From NCBI GenBank assembly GCA_018902385.1, contig JABSSW010000036.1, forward strand, positions 372,001 to 436,000: a DNA stretch of 64,000 nt, written 5' to 3'. The notes below the pieces were generated by a model that saw only the letters and a program-made list of their open reading frames with translations, had not been told where the DNA came from and did no database searches. A program made the position numbers and the translations under genes. This DNA comes from Physcia stellaris. Its lineage: Eukaryota; Ascomycota; Lecanoromycetes; Caliciales; Physciaceae. The number at the start of each line of letters is the position of its first letter. Within the stretch, counting starts at the first letter, position 1. Shown piece by piece: positions 48,305 through 58,923 of this stretch.

Positions 48305-51300
48305 TCACCACCCGCTAGTGGGTGCAGGAGCAGCATTACCACCTGTCGGGTTGTTGTTGTTAATTGACCCGCCCTTGTAGCTCCCACCTTGCCCTCCGTT
48401 GCTATTGTTCCACCCGCCGCCATTCTGGCTTCCGATGCCGTTACCACCACCATTACTCCATGCTGGCCCGTGCGAGCCCGACCCAAGGTTGTTACTGACA
48501 CTTCCGCTGCCCTTTCGAGAGCCATTCGAGCCAGGATTGGGACCATTACCGTTCGCAGCGCTCCGGTGATTGCCCGGAACAGTTACTGTAGGTGGCACAT
48601 GGCCCACACTCTCTGTCGGCCAGTGTCCCTCACCGTTGCCTCCACTCATGTAATACCCGCCCCCGTTGTTGGCGTTCCAGTTGTTCTGAGACTGGTTGGC
48701 AGCGGGGCTGTTCACCTGTCCTCCGCCATTGGCTGGAAGCCAACCGGCTTGCGGTGGCCCAGCGACTGGGCTACCCACATGCCCTCCTCCGCCATTGTTG
48801 AGCCAGCCCGCTACGTGGTCGTTGGTAGAGGCGTCAGGCCCGCTGCTTATGCCTAGCCCTTGGGTTACTGGACGATCCCACAGCATATCCGGGTTTGTAG
48901 GTTTTTCGCTCGATGCCTCATCCTTCGTAGCAATTCGAGACAATTTGTTGGCAAGCAACCCACCAAAGTCTAAATTAGACCCCCGACGGCCAGTAGTATT
49001 GTGAACGACGGCGTTCTTGGACCCTTTGACGCTTGACGAATCGGTCGTGCTTGACGATATCTTCTGAGACCCGGCCGAGCTCTACACATTTCGGTTAGCG
49101 AGAACCTCATTAGTTGCGAAATTTTAGACCCCGCCTTGCCTTTGCTTTCAATAATTGCTCAATCAGTTCCTCTTTAGAAAGAACACCCAGCCGTTCCTTC
49201 TCCTCTTCTTCTTCGCCAGCCATTTTAACCCCTAACATATGCTCTAAGACTTCTGGTATTCTCGTCAGCATTCAACTCGTAAATTTGTAGGAATCTTTGG
49301 AATACCTTTCGATCGATAATGGAAGATGAACGCAGCATATGGGTTTTCATGGGTATCCATGTATTTGGGCTTGGACATCTTGTGCAGGTATGTTGTCGGC
49401 TTGCCAAGCAGGACTTGGTGGGACATCATCTGTCGTTGAGCAATCTCTTTTGGGACGCGGTAGACAGGTCCCTCTGTCACTTCCGGCTCTGGGATGGGAG
49501 CTTGTACTTCTGGTTCTGAACCTGTTGCAAACTTCGGAGTCAGCATTGCCAGACTGGGGTAAGCGTTAGATGTCTCTCTATGTCTTAGGTACAGCTCCAG
49601 AATAAATCCAGATAAGGAAATCATTGCTCCGCAAAGACCTACCAGCCTTCCATATGGACCAATATGGTTTTGGTTGCAGCGGCATTGCCATAGAAGGGCC
49701 TTTAGCTGGGTAGGGGTTGACCACGGGCATTCCAGCTGTCGCAGACGGTGAAAACCCTTGTGTTGGCACTGAAAGCGGCACTGAAGGCTTGTTGGATTGG
49801 TTGGATTTGAAAGATTGATGGTTTTCAATACCATTCCAAGTCCCTGCATCGTGGTTTTCATTATGACCCTGGCCTGATTGGTTTTGATTCCACTGCGTAT
49901 TGTCATTGCTATTCGCTTTGTTATCGAAGTTGTTCCAAACACTTTGCTCTTGCGGGTTTCCAACCGCATTCTGCTGCGGAGGGACGTTGCTTTGGTTCCA
50001 ATTCCCGTTGCCACCTGCAGCTCCGCTCTCCCAGCTGTTTTGCTGGGCTATATCGTTGGCACTGCTCTGGTTATTGTTTCCAGTGCCGTTACTACCACCA
50101 TTGTTCCATCCACTCTGACTGTTCCCGGTCTGACTTGCTTGGGGTGGGTTATTCGATGCAGCCCACCCATTATTTCCATTCGAATTGTCGTTCCATTGTG
50201 TATTGTCTTGCGGGCGACTGTCAGACCCTCCCCAGGACCCCGGAATCTTGGGCGCGCTTGGAGGGTTGGTAGCCCAATCTTGAGCCCCACTGGTGGCGTC
50301 CTGCCAATTGTGGTTGGTATTACCGTTATTCGCTGCGCCATTGTTGTTAGAGGTGATGCTTCCAGATCCACTTTTCTTGGATCCGCTGCTACTTGAGCTA
50401 TCAGGAGACTGCTTTTCAGCTGGCGGAAGGATAGCCTTGGAACTCTGCGTCTGAATAGCGCCGGGAGTGCTTTGGAAGCCCCAGCCAGGTTGCGTAGATG
50501 AAGGGACGAGTGTCGCTCCTGGCTGAATAACATTCACGACGACCGCAGGACCCGGCGTCGAAGGCTGAATCCCTTGTTGAGAACCCCAAGCATCTCCAGG
50601 ACTTGGGACATGCGGGATCTCTTCGGTGACGGAAGACCGTCGGCTCCGCTTACTGCCATTATTACTATGGGATCTAGACTGACGTACGCTTGGTGCATGG
50701 GACGACTTCTTCAGGTTACCATGGTCATCTATTCACTATATTACGGAGCACTTACTCGGTTATCCCATTGCCCTTGGCCATTGGTTGGAGTGTTGTTTGT
50801 GGCAGGCACATCATTCCAGGATTGGGGGTTGGACTGCTGTTGCCACGAGTTCTGACCTTCATTCTCCCACCCTTGTCCCGAGTTGTCCCAAGAAGCATCA
50901 CCGCCAAAAGCCATAGGGCTTGAGTAGTCCCGGGACCCAGGCCCGTCACTAGTACCATCAAAAAGCCCTCCTAACGCTGACGGAGAGTCGTCCTCATCGC
51001 TTGACGAATCATCTTTCGAGGAAGCCACAGGAGCCGGAACAGGAGTTGGAACACGCTGCTTGGCCTTACTCTGCTGTGTATTCTTGCGAATCAAGACTGG
51101 TTGGGAAGGTCCTGCATTGACTGATTCATTGACGGGATAACATCTCAAGACCAAGATTTCGATGGTTCCAATGTGCTCAATGTTATAAGTCCCAGAATCT
51201 CCCGCGCCCCCATTAGCAGTCGGAACTATGATTATAACCAGTCAGCCTAGGGATTGTAATTAGCATGCTGCATGAGTGAAAATCGCTAACCAATATCAAG

Positions 51301-51856
51301 CTCTCGGAACTTCCATTGACTGCCAGCAAAGGTGCCATCCGGCTGTATTTCTTCTTTTTGGCGGACTCTGAAATCGACCTCAGTCTGCCTAGAAGTGGTG
51401 GTCTCGTTGGGAATCTTGAGGTTGTGACGGTTACGATTACACTGGTATTCACCATCCATGTATACGAACATGGCCAATCCGGCTGTTGAAAATGTCAACA
51501 TCTAAAGGACATCGTAAACCGCAATGCATCTTTACTCACGCGCGATGTAGCCTTTGGATTTGAGATGAACGGAAAAGGGAGTTGAGAGCGAAGGAACGGC
51601 AATGAAAGTTTGGACATATCCATCTCCATACCTGTTCACCCCATTCAAGCGTCAGCAAGTACGATCCTAGGCTAGCGATGAGCTGCAAGATCTGTCTATT
51701 GGGAAGGTCGACCCTTTCAGCCGAACTCCAATGACTCCGATGAATCTAGAAGTTGGGGAGTTTGTCTCAAAAGACTTACGTAGTTTGATACTCCTTCAGC
51801 GGCGTGTTAGAACCGGAGCACTCCACGGTGCAGGTGATTTGCTTGAGCGTTGGCAT
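48305..51856 (-). CDS. DUF7918-like protein with Trp/Asn/Gly-rich prion-like region
   Basis: Eight exons (51856-51780, 51631-51540, 51482-51291, 51225-50756, 50678-49643, 49575-49306, 49252-49140, 49081-48305) join in phase to 1008 residues. The N-terminal 160 residues form a folded domain (MPTLKQITCTVECSG, MFVYMDGEYQCNRNR, QTEVDFRVRQKEE, IGTIEILVLRC) of the kind I recall as DUF7918. Next comes about 350 residues of low complexity rich in Trp, Asn, Gly, Gln and Ser, a conserved block (RQMMSHQVLLGKPTTYLHKM, NPYAAFIFHYRSK), a short helix (LSKEELIEQLLKAK) and a second Gly/Asn/Trp-rich tail. No transmembrane segment. The regular Trp spacing suggests weak multivalent self-association. The last intron uses a GC donor (AAG|GCAAGG). 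Confidence 0.85.
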
Positions 51857-52794
51857 AGCGGTTGTTGACTTCTTGCGTTTGGCTCAAGTAGTTGCTTTGC
51901 AAGTCGCGGAATCAAATGAAATCAACTGACAAAGAGACGCAGTCAATGCTGGTAGTGTGAAATCTGTTGGCCGCAGGCGCGGTGGGTAAGCTCACGAGAA
52001 TAAGAGTGGGAGGTCAATTCGGTAGATATGGTTTTCATGTAATTTACCCGGTTGAAAGCGAGATTTCCGGCCAATCCAGCGTGAATTACCATGCACATCA
52101 GTGAATCTGCGGCGCTTTATCGTATGAAAACCGCGATAATCCCACATAACCTTCAACACAGTGTTCGCTTGGAAAGAATTTGCCATGATGCCACGTAGCT
52201 TACATAAGAATGGATGAGATGCTGGGCTAATGAATGACTGCACCAGATACGAGTAGCTTACGAGAGTCAGGTTGGAACCAGAGGTCTTTCGACGCTTGTC
52301 CCGTTTGCAGCCAGGGTCAACAAAGGCTGATCATGAGTCTGCCAGCAGGAGTTCGACGAGACACTACTAAGTCCTCTACCAAGTAGCCTTGTCGCGATTT
52401 ACTGACTTACCAACAGATCTAAGGCACAGAAGCCGGACTGGACTTTAGATGATGCTCCTGGTGGTTCATCCCGGGGCTTTTCAAGGGGGGGTTACCTACA
52501 GCTTTTGCTACAGAGGGTAGAGGGATGACGTTGAGCTCGGCAGATTTGCACCGTACGGAATACAAGATCCTAAGGTACCTACTCAAGAAGACAATGCTTG
52601 CGCTGATTTGGAGAAGCCTCGCAGCCAGCGAGATCCCGAGTGCTGCGCTTATCTGAAAGGTTATTTGTAACAAGGACTGGATGCGTGGCAATGCTGAAGA
52701 TGTATGTTTTATATTTTAGCGAGCCCTTTGAAACAGTACGAGTCCGGGAGGTTTCAATGACAGACTTGGTGGGCGCGTGCTGGAATTCGATTGG

Positions 52795-53210
52795 CCATAT
52801 CAACCTGTGCCCGTCAATTGGCCAATGACGGGCATTGGCCAATCAACGTCGTTCGTTCGCCATTGAACGTTTGTTGGACAATACATAACGCGCTCATTAA
52901 GTTGATCAATATTTAGGTCATTGACAAATCATCTCGTTCATCGTCAAATCGACTTCGCTACAGGAAAAGGGGCTCCGCTGCACAGCATCGGACCCTCAGC
53001 TAGTACGTCGGGTCACAAAACCAGCATGCGTTGAAACTGCAACAATCTCGTGCGTTGGGCAATACACTACATCACTCGTCAACAAAGCGTTTGTTGATCA
53101 TTCAACGCGTTCATTGACCAATCTCTGGCTAGTTGATTGAGCAATGAACGCGTTGATGGACGAATGAACGTACGTTGATTGGGCAATAAACTCATTGGTG
53201 TATGAACGGG
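52795..53210. repeat. Degenerate CCAAT/CGTTG repeat cluster
   Basis: Words like TTGGGCAAT, TTGAGCAATGAACGCGTTGA, TTGATTGGGCAAT and their reverse complements recur at irregular 20-45 bp spacing. One unit, roughly GTTGATTGRGCAATRAAC, appears twice in tandem near 53130-53195. The cluster sits 460-880 bp upstream of a secreted-protein ATG and may act in its promoter. Confidence 0.5.
52809..52833. promoter_or_regulatory. Near-perfect palindrome around ATTGGCCAA
   Basis: GCCCGTCA (52809-52816) and TGACGGGC (52826-52833) are perfect inverted arms around ATTGGCCAA, itself two overlapping CCAAT boxes in opposite directions; another ATTGGCCAAT follows directly. This may be a binding site for the CCAAT complex or a dimeric factor. 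Confidence 0.4.
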
Positions 53211-53671
53211 CACACAGCCTGTCGTTTGCCTCGTCTACGCGCCTACCAATTCGACTCGGATTGAATCCAATTGCGTTATCATGGTCGCTTGGGTGGTCAC
53301 CGTTATTGTTCATTGTGGGTCTACTCCACCTCCATTGTTGCCACATCCATTCAATTCCAAGTCATAACTCATGTGGCCCTTTGACTTCAAACAATCAAAT
53401 GTCAAATCTCTTTGTCTGTCACTTTCTTGACTATAGATTCCCGCCCATTGTTTTCGTTATATGTAGTCCTAAACGAGCCACCAGTTCTCACTCTATCTCC
53501 ATTAATCTCACTTTTTCACAAAGTAACCCACATCCTCACCATCCCTCGCTTCTGGCAAGCGAGCACCCCTTTTCGTTTCTCGGTCGTATATTTCCTCGTC
53601 GAGCCGACCCATATAACCATCACTGCAAACTTGCATCCACCGGTACCTCCAGCACCAAGTCAGCAGGCAAC

Positions 53672-54337
53672 ATGCACTTCCCGCTCCTTACATCAGCGCT
53701 GACCTTGGGTACGACCTTGTTCCCTATCGCTTCAGGTCACCCGCTCGGTGCCACGGAGCACACAGAGGTTCTCCCTCGAAGCTCCACTCTTTCTGTGCAG
53801 CAGATCCTTACCATCGCTCCGAAGAGCTCGACTTGTGCAGGCGCAACCTATCCCGCCCAATGTCGAACAGCCCAGCAAGCGTTGCCGCACATCGTTGCCT
53901 CTTTCCGCAAGTATGAAATTAGATCCACGGGGGAGCAAGCGGCTCTGCTAGCCATGATGGCTTTCGAGTCCGGCGACTTCAAGTACAATGTCAACGTTTT
54001 CCCAGGACGTCCAGGCCAAGGCACTAGAAACATGCAGAGCGCCACGTTCAACGAGCAGTACGCCCAGAGCATCCCAGCATTGTCGGCCAAGGTGGCAGCC
54101 GCAAAAGGCACAAGCAATGTAAATGCGATTCGCGATCTGCTGACAGCCAACGACGATTATGATTTTGGAAGTGCCGCCTGGTTTCTCAAGACCGTGTGTA
54201 AACCCGACGTCATCAAGAGCTTAGCGAGCGGAAGCCTTGCCGGATGGCAGGCATACGTGAAGGACTGCGTTGGGACCGACCCAGAACCCAGACAAGCATA
54301 TCATGAGCGGGCTATGAAAGCTTTGAGCGGGCACTGA
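53672..54337 (+). CDS. Secreted lysozyme-like protein
   Basis: Intronless gene of 221 residues; the ATG is preceded by AAC and is followed by a signal peptide (MHFPLLTSALTLGTTLFPIA). The mature part reads VQQILTIAPKSSTC, then FESGDFKYNVNVFPGRPGQG, TRNMQSATFNEQYA and DDYDFGSAAWFLKTVCKP. This is a pattern I know from a family of fungal secreted proteins with a predicted lysozyme-like fold. The Glu of FESGD is in the position expected for a catalytic acid, but activity is unproven. Four cysteines suggest two disulfides. The last codons contain a short duplication (two GGGC-x-TGAAAGCTTTGA copies spanning the stop). Confidence 0.75.
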   Translation: MHFPLLTSALTLGTTLFPIASGHPLGATEHTEVLPRSSTLSVQQILTIAPKSSTCAGATYPAQCRTAQQALPHIVASFRKYEIRSTGEQAALLAMMAFESGDFKYNVNVFPGRPGQGTRNMQSATFNEQYAQSIPALSAKVAAAKGTSNVNAIRDLLTANDDYDFGSAAWFLKTVCKPDVIKSLASGSLAGWQAYVKDCVGTDPEPRQAYHERAMKALSGH

Positions 54338-54373
54338 AAGCTTTGAAAAGCGAATGTGAAAGTTGTAACCGTT

Positions 54374-55832
54374 TTAGCGGTTCAACAATGCTACACTCCA
54401 TTCTTGTACAGTCCTCGCCGATGTAGGTAGCATCATAGAGCTTTCACTTAAATTCAATCGCAAGGTTGATAATATGTTCTCAGATAGTTCAAGTTCTTCA
54501 ATTTTCATGCTTCGTTTGAGTAGCGCTGATGGTTCGGCGATGGTACGATAGAGGATCTTCATTGCTCGTCTTGGGCCTTCCGTGTCACTGTTTGTCGAAT
54601 ACACAAGATCTGGGGTCAGTACCCAGAGCTGTAATGAATCAGCTCAAGGTCTCAACAGACTTTGAGGGCAGCGCTTACCAATAGGGCGTCTCCTATTTCC
54701 GTAATATTTCCACTGTAAGCTATGTATTTGTATACAGCTTGACTCTCAATCGACGCCAATAAACGTGAGCATAGGAAATTTTGAACCTTATGCTCTTCCC
54801 ATGCCGTTTCCCCATTATTTCGAATACATAAACTCCATTTATCCAGCTGTATGCACCCCGGTGTTATACTGGTAGTGCCGACAGGTACTTTACACAAAGC
54901 ACACCTTAAGGAAGAACGAGGATCCTGAAAATTCTGCAACAATTTCAGCATGTCCCAACTCCTTTGGTTGCGAAGGTCACATCTGAGAACTTCGCAGGCT
55001 CTGTGCAAGGCTCCGCACTGAGTGCTCTGCAGGCTTACTCTCAACAACCCATCCAGTACAGGATACGGAGGGTAATTTAAGACAGCATGAAGAACGTATG
55101 CTGGTGATTCATCTTGGGCAGTTGTATCGGCGAATATGCCATGGTTCCGACGTAAGTGGAGGCACGCCTCCTTCTTACTGCCCCTATAGTTCAAACCAGA
55201 CACGCGAAATGGAGCATCTTGTATGAAGAATATCTATGACTTACCTCGAGACCTACACAGTCGTTACTCGCCAGGAGCAAGTGAAGATCGTCGACAAAGC
55301 CAATTCCCGGCTTCGGAATGCACACATTTGAGGCCGCGTAACCCTTGGAAGTAGAATCAGCTCCTAGACCATCCTCCTTGACGTGAGGCTTATGACAATG
55401 CCAAAAGTCCATCATCTCAGCCCAATTTTCGCTTGGTAGGTCTTTCCAGGAAGTGATGCCGCGCTTCACGACCACATTCTTACAACACCGGCACGCAATC
55501 TTCGTGGTTGACGATAGCGCTGACGCGGGCCATATAAAATGTCCGCTGTTATTCACTCCGTCATATTCTTCTGCTCGGTTGTCATGGGTGATTGGTAAAC
55601 GAAAAGAGAGCTCTTTGATGTTACTAGCAGATGCCATAGTCACAGAGCTGCTGGCCGCTTTACATGGTAAATTGACGGCGGTATACTTCCCATCATGAAA
55701 GATGGATAGTGACCTCTGATCAGGGGACAGTTCTACGCGTGTCGTGTCGTTGGAGGCTGTGGGGAGTGTCACTAATATTGTCAGTTGCCGAATGTTAAGC
55801 AGTAATTCTGCGTAGAGATTTATGACAGCCAT
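54374..55832 (-). CDS. IPA1: UBE3D/IPA1-like HECT-type E3 ubiquitin ligase
   Basis: Family that binds the E2 UbcH10-type enzyme and, in yeast, supports mRNA 3'-end processing. Exons: 55832-55245, about 55173-54679 and 54628-54374, giving roughly 445 residues. Recognisable are the CRCC zinc-binding motif, SWKDLPSENWAEMMDFWHCH, the ALCKVPVG second cysteine pair, LDKWSLCIRN and the terminal LLLWVLTPDLVYSTN followed by PRRAMKILYR. The first intron has a good GTAAGT donor at 55244, but the natural-looking TATAG acceptor does not keep frame; an AAG acceptor ending at 55174 does. The gene is convergent with the lysozyme-like gene, only 36 bp apart, and shares a 314-bp promoter region with the questin-oxidase-like gene. 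Confidence 0.85.
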
Positions 55833-56146
55833 ATTGTTGCCTCAGCACATCGTGTGAAGCATGAGACAGCCTCTGTTCAACGGTCAATGGCATCAATGTC
55901 TCTCTGAACCAACGGCTCTGAGTCAAGGGAATTTCGACCTCTGGGTCTCAATGGAAAGACAAAGGCTGCGGAGACGCACTAGACAGCTCGGGACATCGGG
56001 CCGGTCGCAGCATGTGCTCATAACGCGGGCATCTCTGGCATTTCTTCTCCTCCTTGTCTGTATTCCACAGTTATCGAGAGACTGTATTAACTAGCGCAAT
56101 GTTTAGCGGAGAGCAGAAAGGTTTTACGAGCTAAGTTACCATCCAA
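55833..56146. promoter_or_regulatory. Shared divergent promoter region
   Basis: 314 bp between two divergent start codons (E3 ligase left, questin-oxidase-like right). No TATA box recognised. Confidence 0.5.
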
Positions 56147-57530
56147 ATGTTCTCTCCATTCTCCTCCTTTTCCAACCCGTTCAGGTTTCTTGTGAGGAAC
56201 TCAGATAGGGCCATCGACTTGGATTCAGTAGACATCCATGACGTGGAGACACAGCATGATAAGAAAGCCAGGACACTCAAGCATCTGCTGAAACTCAATC
56301 ATGCCAACCACTCCATCCTGTTCCACAATCTTCAATTTCATAATCACTGCCCCCATGTACGTAGTGTCTTCGTCACCGTCCAGTAGACTCTAAATGCTCA
56401 TATAACCATTAGATCTTGGGCTCTGCATTTCTCTTGGGCGCGGAGTCAGAGCATCTTAATGATATCTACGACCATGAATCCGAAGAGCTAGAAAAGTGGA
56501 AGGATTCCCCGAGTGAGATTTCAACTTACGATTGGCGAGACTATCTGGGACGTAAAGAGTTTGCACTTGGCTAAACCGTTGAACACAGCCTGAGCTGACC
56601 AATATTGAGATACCAACGCGCATTCGTTGATTTCTTTGAGGACGAGCTTGTGCTCAACGGGTACGACTGGCGAAAAGTGTTGGACAAGTATTTATTTGAG
56701 GGCAAGGAGCCGTTGGTCAATTGTCTCATTGGAGGCTGTAGGTCTTCACCAGCTCCAACTAGTCGACCCTTATCCTAATGTTGACAGTGGCTCACCCCCT
56801 TATACATCTTGGCTATGCCTTCGAGCTCTCTAGCCGCGAAGTGGCCATGGAAGCTCTTGGCTTGGTAGCCACTTGTTACAGCTACCTGCATAAATACTTA
56901 GACGACTCCTCTTACACTCGCCCGTCGACCTATAGCACCTCCTCTCCCTTAGATATTCTGCAGCGCATTCGGGAAGACAAGCGCTTTGATGGATTATACC
57001 AGCACCAAGGAAACGACCTCGAGCCTTTGTTCAACCAGCATGAGGAAGCTGTTCTCGAACACTGGAACGCCTGGCACATTGCAGATCCAAGAAAACAATT
57101 CGAGGAAAGTCAGCAAGCTGCTGTTGCTTTGTTGATTGCAACGCATAAGCCAGGGGCCAAATACGACTTCTTCCTTGTTCATTTATTGACCTCGAGCCAT
57201 GCGGTCCGGATAGTGCTTCCATTAATCCCTGCCAAGTTCCACATCTCTCTTGTAAGACAGTGGTGGCTGTTGACTTTGGCCTACTATATCGCCCAGCTCA
57301 GGCCAGCCATTGATCTTGACACGGTGAGAAACTATGATACAAGAGGCAGAGGATGGTCATGGGTGGAAAAGCGGGCAATTCGCGGCGAGCACGCTAAAGA
57401 TGAACACTATGTGAAGGCCCTCAGAGCGATGAAGGAAGCTGCAAAGACGTGGGGAGATGACCACGAGTTCTATGTCAAGGCGGCGATCAAATTTGGAGAG
57501 GAATTCAACGGTTGGGACGGGTTTGAGTAA
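56147..57530 (+). CDS. Questin-oxidase-like protein (AflY/DUF4243 family)
   Basis: Four exons (56147-56356, 56413-56558, 56610-56737, 56788-57530) join in phase to 408 residues. Family members such as AflY perform Baeyer-Villiger-type ring cleavage in aflatoxin and anthraquinone pathways; the substrate here is unknown. Conserved blocks: LLKLNHANHSILFHNLQFHN, FLLGAESEHLNDIYDHE, WRDYLGRKEYQRAFVDFFED, AHPLIHLGYAFELSSREVAM, HLLTSSHAVRIVLP and WWLLTLAYYIAQLRP. The His residues of the NHxxH and AHPLIHLG blocks are kept. The third intron has a GTAGGT donor and the second a weak GTTTGC donor. No polyketide synthase or other cluster gene is nearby, so it looks like a stand-alone copy. Confidence 0.9.
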
Positions 57531-57749
57531 TGAGTCCCGGTATGTTCGAGGCGTAATCGCCTCATCCGCAGCTAGTGGAATCACGCCTTAACGAATAACG
57601 AAGTAATTGTACGACAGTCCCGAGAGTATTACCCAGGTCTCAAGGGTGTTTGAGCCACTGAAAAGCCCACGGAGTACATGATGACTTGTGATCACGCATG
57701 CCTGACATCGAATTGAGCCAATGTACACATTGAGATACGACATAAACGA

Positions 57750-58651
57750 CTACTGAGCTTTAGATGATACAATCTCTGTACGCTTCGATTAGTATGAGGG
57801 ACGCTGGGAATTGTCTCGAGGTTGGACTCACTCTCAACATCAGCAACGCTCTGCTGCAATATCTGCTGGAGCGTTCTAGGATTCTCCAGCTCCTTCGTAA
57901 TTTTGCCAATGACGCTTTCCGCTAGCTCTTTCTGTTGCCTCTGCTTTACCTGACCTTCATATCGCACCCACGAGTCAAGCACCTGCTTTGCTTCCGCAGC
58001 TATTGCAGTCTTCTGCTCAAGCTCAAAAGCCTGAGCCTCGAGTTGCGCGGTTTCCTACAATGAGTTAGCCACTGCCCTTCGCCAGGAGCTGAGCTTCCCT
58101 TGAGGCCTACTCTTGAAACTTCAAAAAGCTGCTTTGTGATATCGATTACACCGCCCAATTGCTTGACGTTGTCGATTCTGTCCTTCACGGCCTGGGTGTG
58201 GCTTTCTCGGGCGGCATTCAGTATCCCTTTCTGCTTGTTTACCTGACCATCCGCCCATTCTCTATACATCGGTCCACCATAATGTCCCACAGCCCAGAAC
58301 ACGCTCAGCGTTGCAAGCATGACGATTGACTCTTCGTTGACAATATAAAGCTCATTGGCAATGGCCCATATGGACAAGCCAGCGCCGGAGGAGAGGATAG
58401 CTGTTTTGGAGACAAGAGAGTTTCCGGGCAAAGCGTCGATAATCGATTGAGCTTTCTTCTTGGGGTCTTCGACTGGTACGTTGGTGGAAGCATGACGTGA
58501 CGATGCGATAGAGGTGAGAGCTGGGAGGGATCGGATGGGGAGAGCTGGGCGGACTTTTGCGGCACCTGATTGTTTTAGCAACGAGCGTGAGGCGATGGGA
58601 TGCCTTTGGCGCGGTCATACCAATGGCACTGCGTGCTAATCGAGACGCCAT
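57750..58651 (-). CDS. ATP4: ATP synthase subunit 4 (subunit b), mitochondrial
   Basis: Peripheral stalk subunit of the F1Fo ATP synthase in the inner membrane. Exons 58651-58621, 58565-58111, 58054-57832 and 57775-57750 join in phase to 244 residues, the normal length. The N-terminus (MASRLARSAIGAAKVRPALP, ending near SSRHAST) is a typical presequence. Two membrane hairpin helices follow (SSGAGLSIWAIANELYIVN and EESIVMLATLSVFWAVGHYG), then the long charged stalk helix. The last exon has only 26 bases and supplies the terminal IVSSKAQ. It diverges from NOC4. Confidence 0.95.
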
Positions 58652-58923
58652 GGCAATGCGTTGTGATCAATCGACGGGTAGCTTGTTGCCAGGAGGTCGA
58701 GTGGTGAGTTTGGCTGCTCGTCTTTGACAATTCGACGCTAGTACATTTCTGGCTTCGAGGCTTGGCGTCAATCTTTATTATCTCTCCCGTCTGAGGTCCA
58801 TATTATTGCATACAGTACCATGAACGATCTGATCAACACCAGTATGCCTATCTAGTAAAGCTCCTGGCTCCATAGAAGAAATGATATCCTAAATCAGGTC
58901 TGTACGCCGGCTAATTGATTGAC
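58652..58923. promoter_or_regulatory. Shared divergent promoter of ATP4 and NOC4
   Basis: 272 bp between the two start codons. No TATA box recognised, as expected for housekeeping genes. Confidence 0.5.

Larger units (their letters stand above)
51857..53671. other. Intergenic region with CCAAT-rich repeat cluster
   Basis: About 1.8 kb between divergent genes. No gene seen. The right half is dominated by CCAAT/ATTGG and CAACG/CGTTG words described separately; the last 450 bp probably hold the leader of the secreted lysozyme-like gene. Confidence 0.5.

Noticed and set aside
49265-50014. 249-codon minus-strand frame as a separate gene
   Set aside because: Only its 3' part (49575-49306) is an exon of the Trp/Asn/Gly-rich protein gene; the upstream part is a shadow of that gene's exon 5 in another frame.
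53195-53671. N-terminal extension of the lysozyme-like protein by about 160 residues
   Set aside because: The frame is open to 53195 but lacks an upstream ATG close to that end, and the signal peptide starts precisely at the ATG at 53672; the extension translates the repeat-rich promoter.
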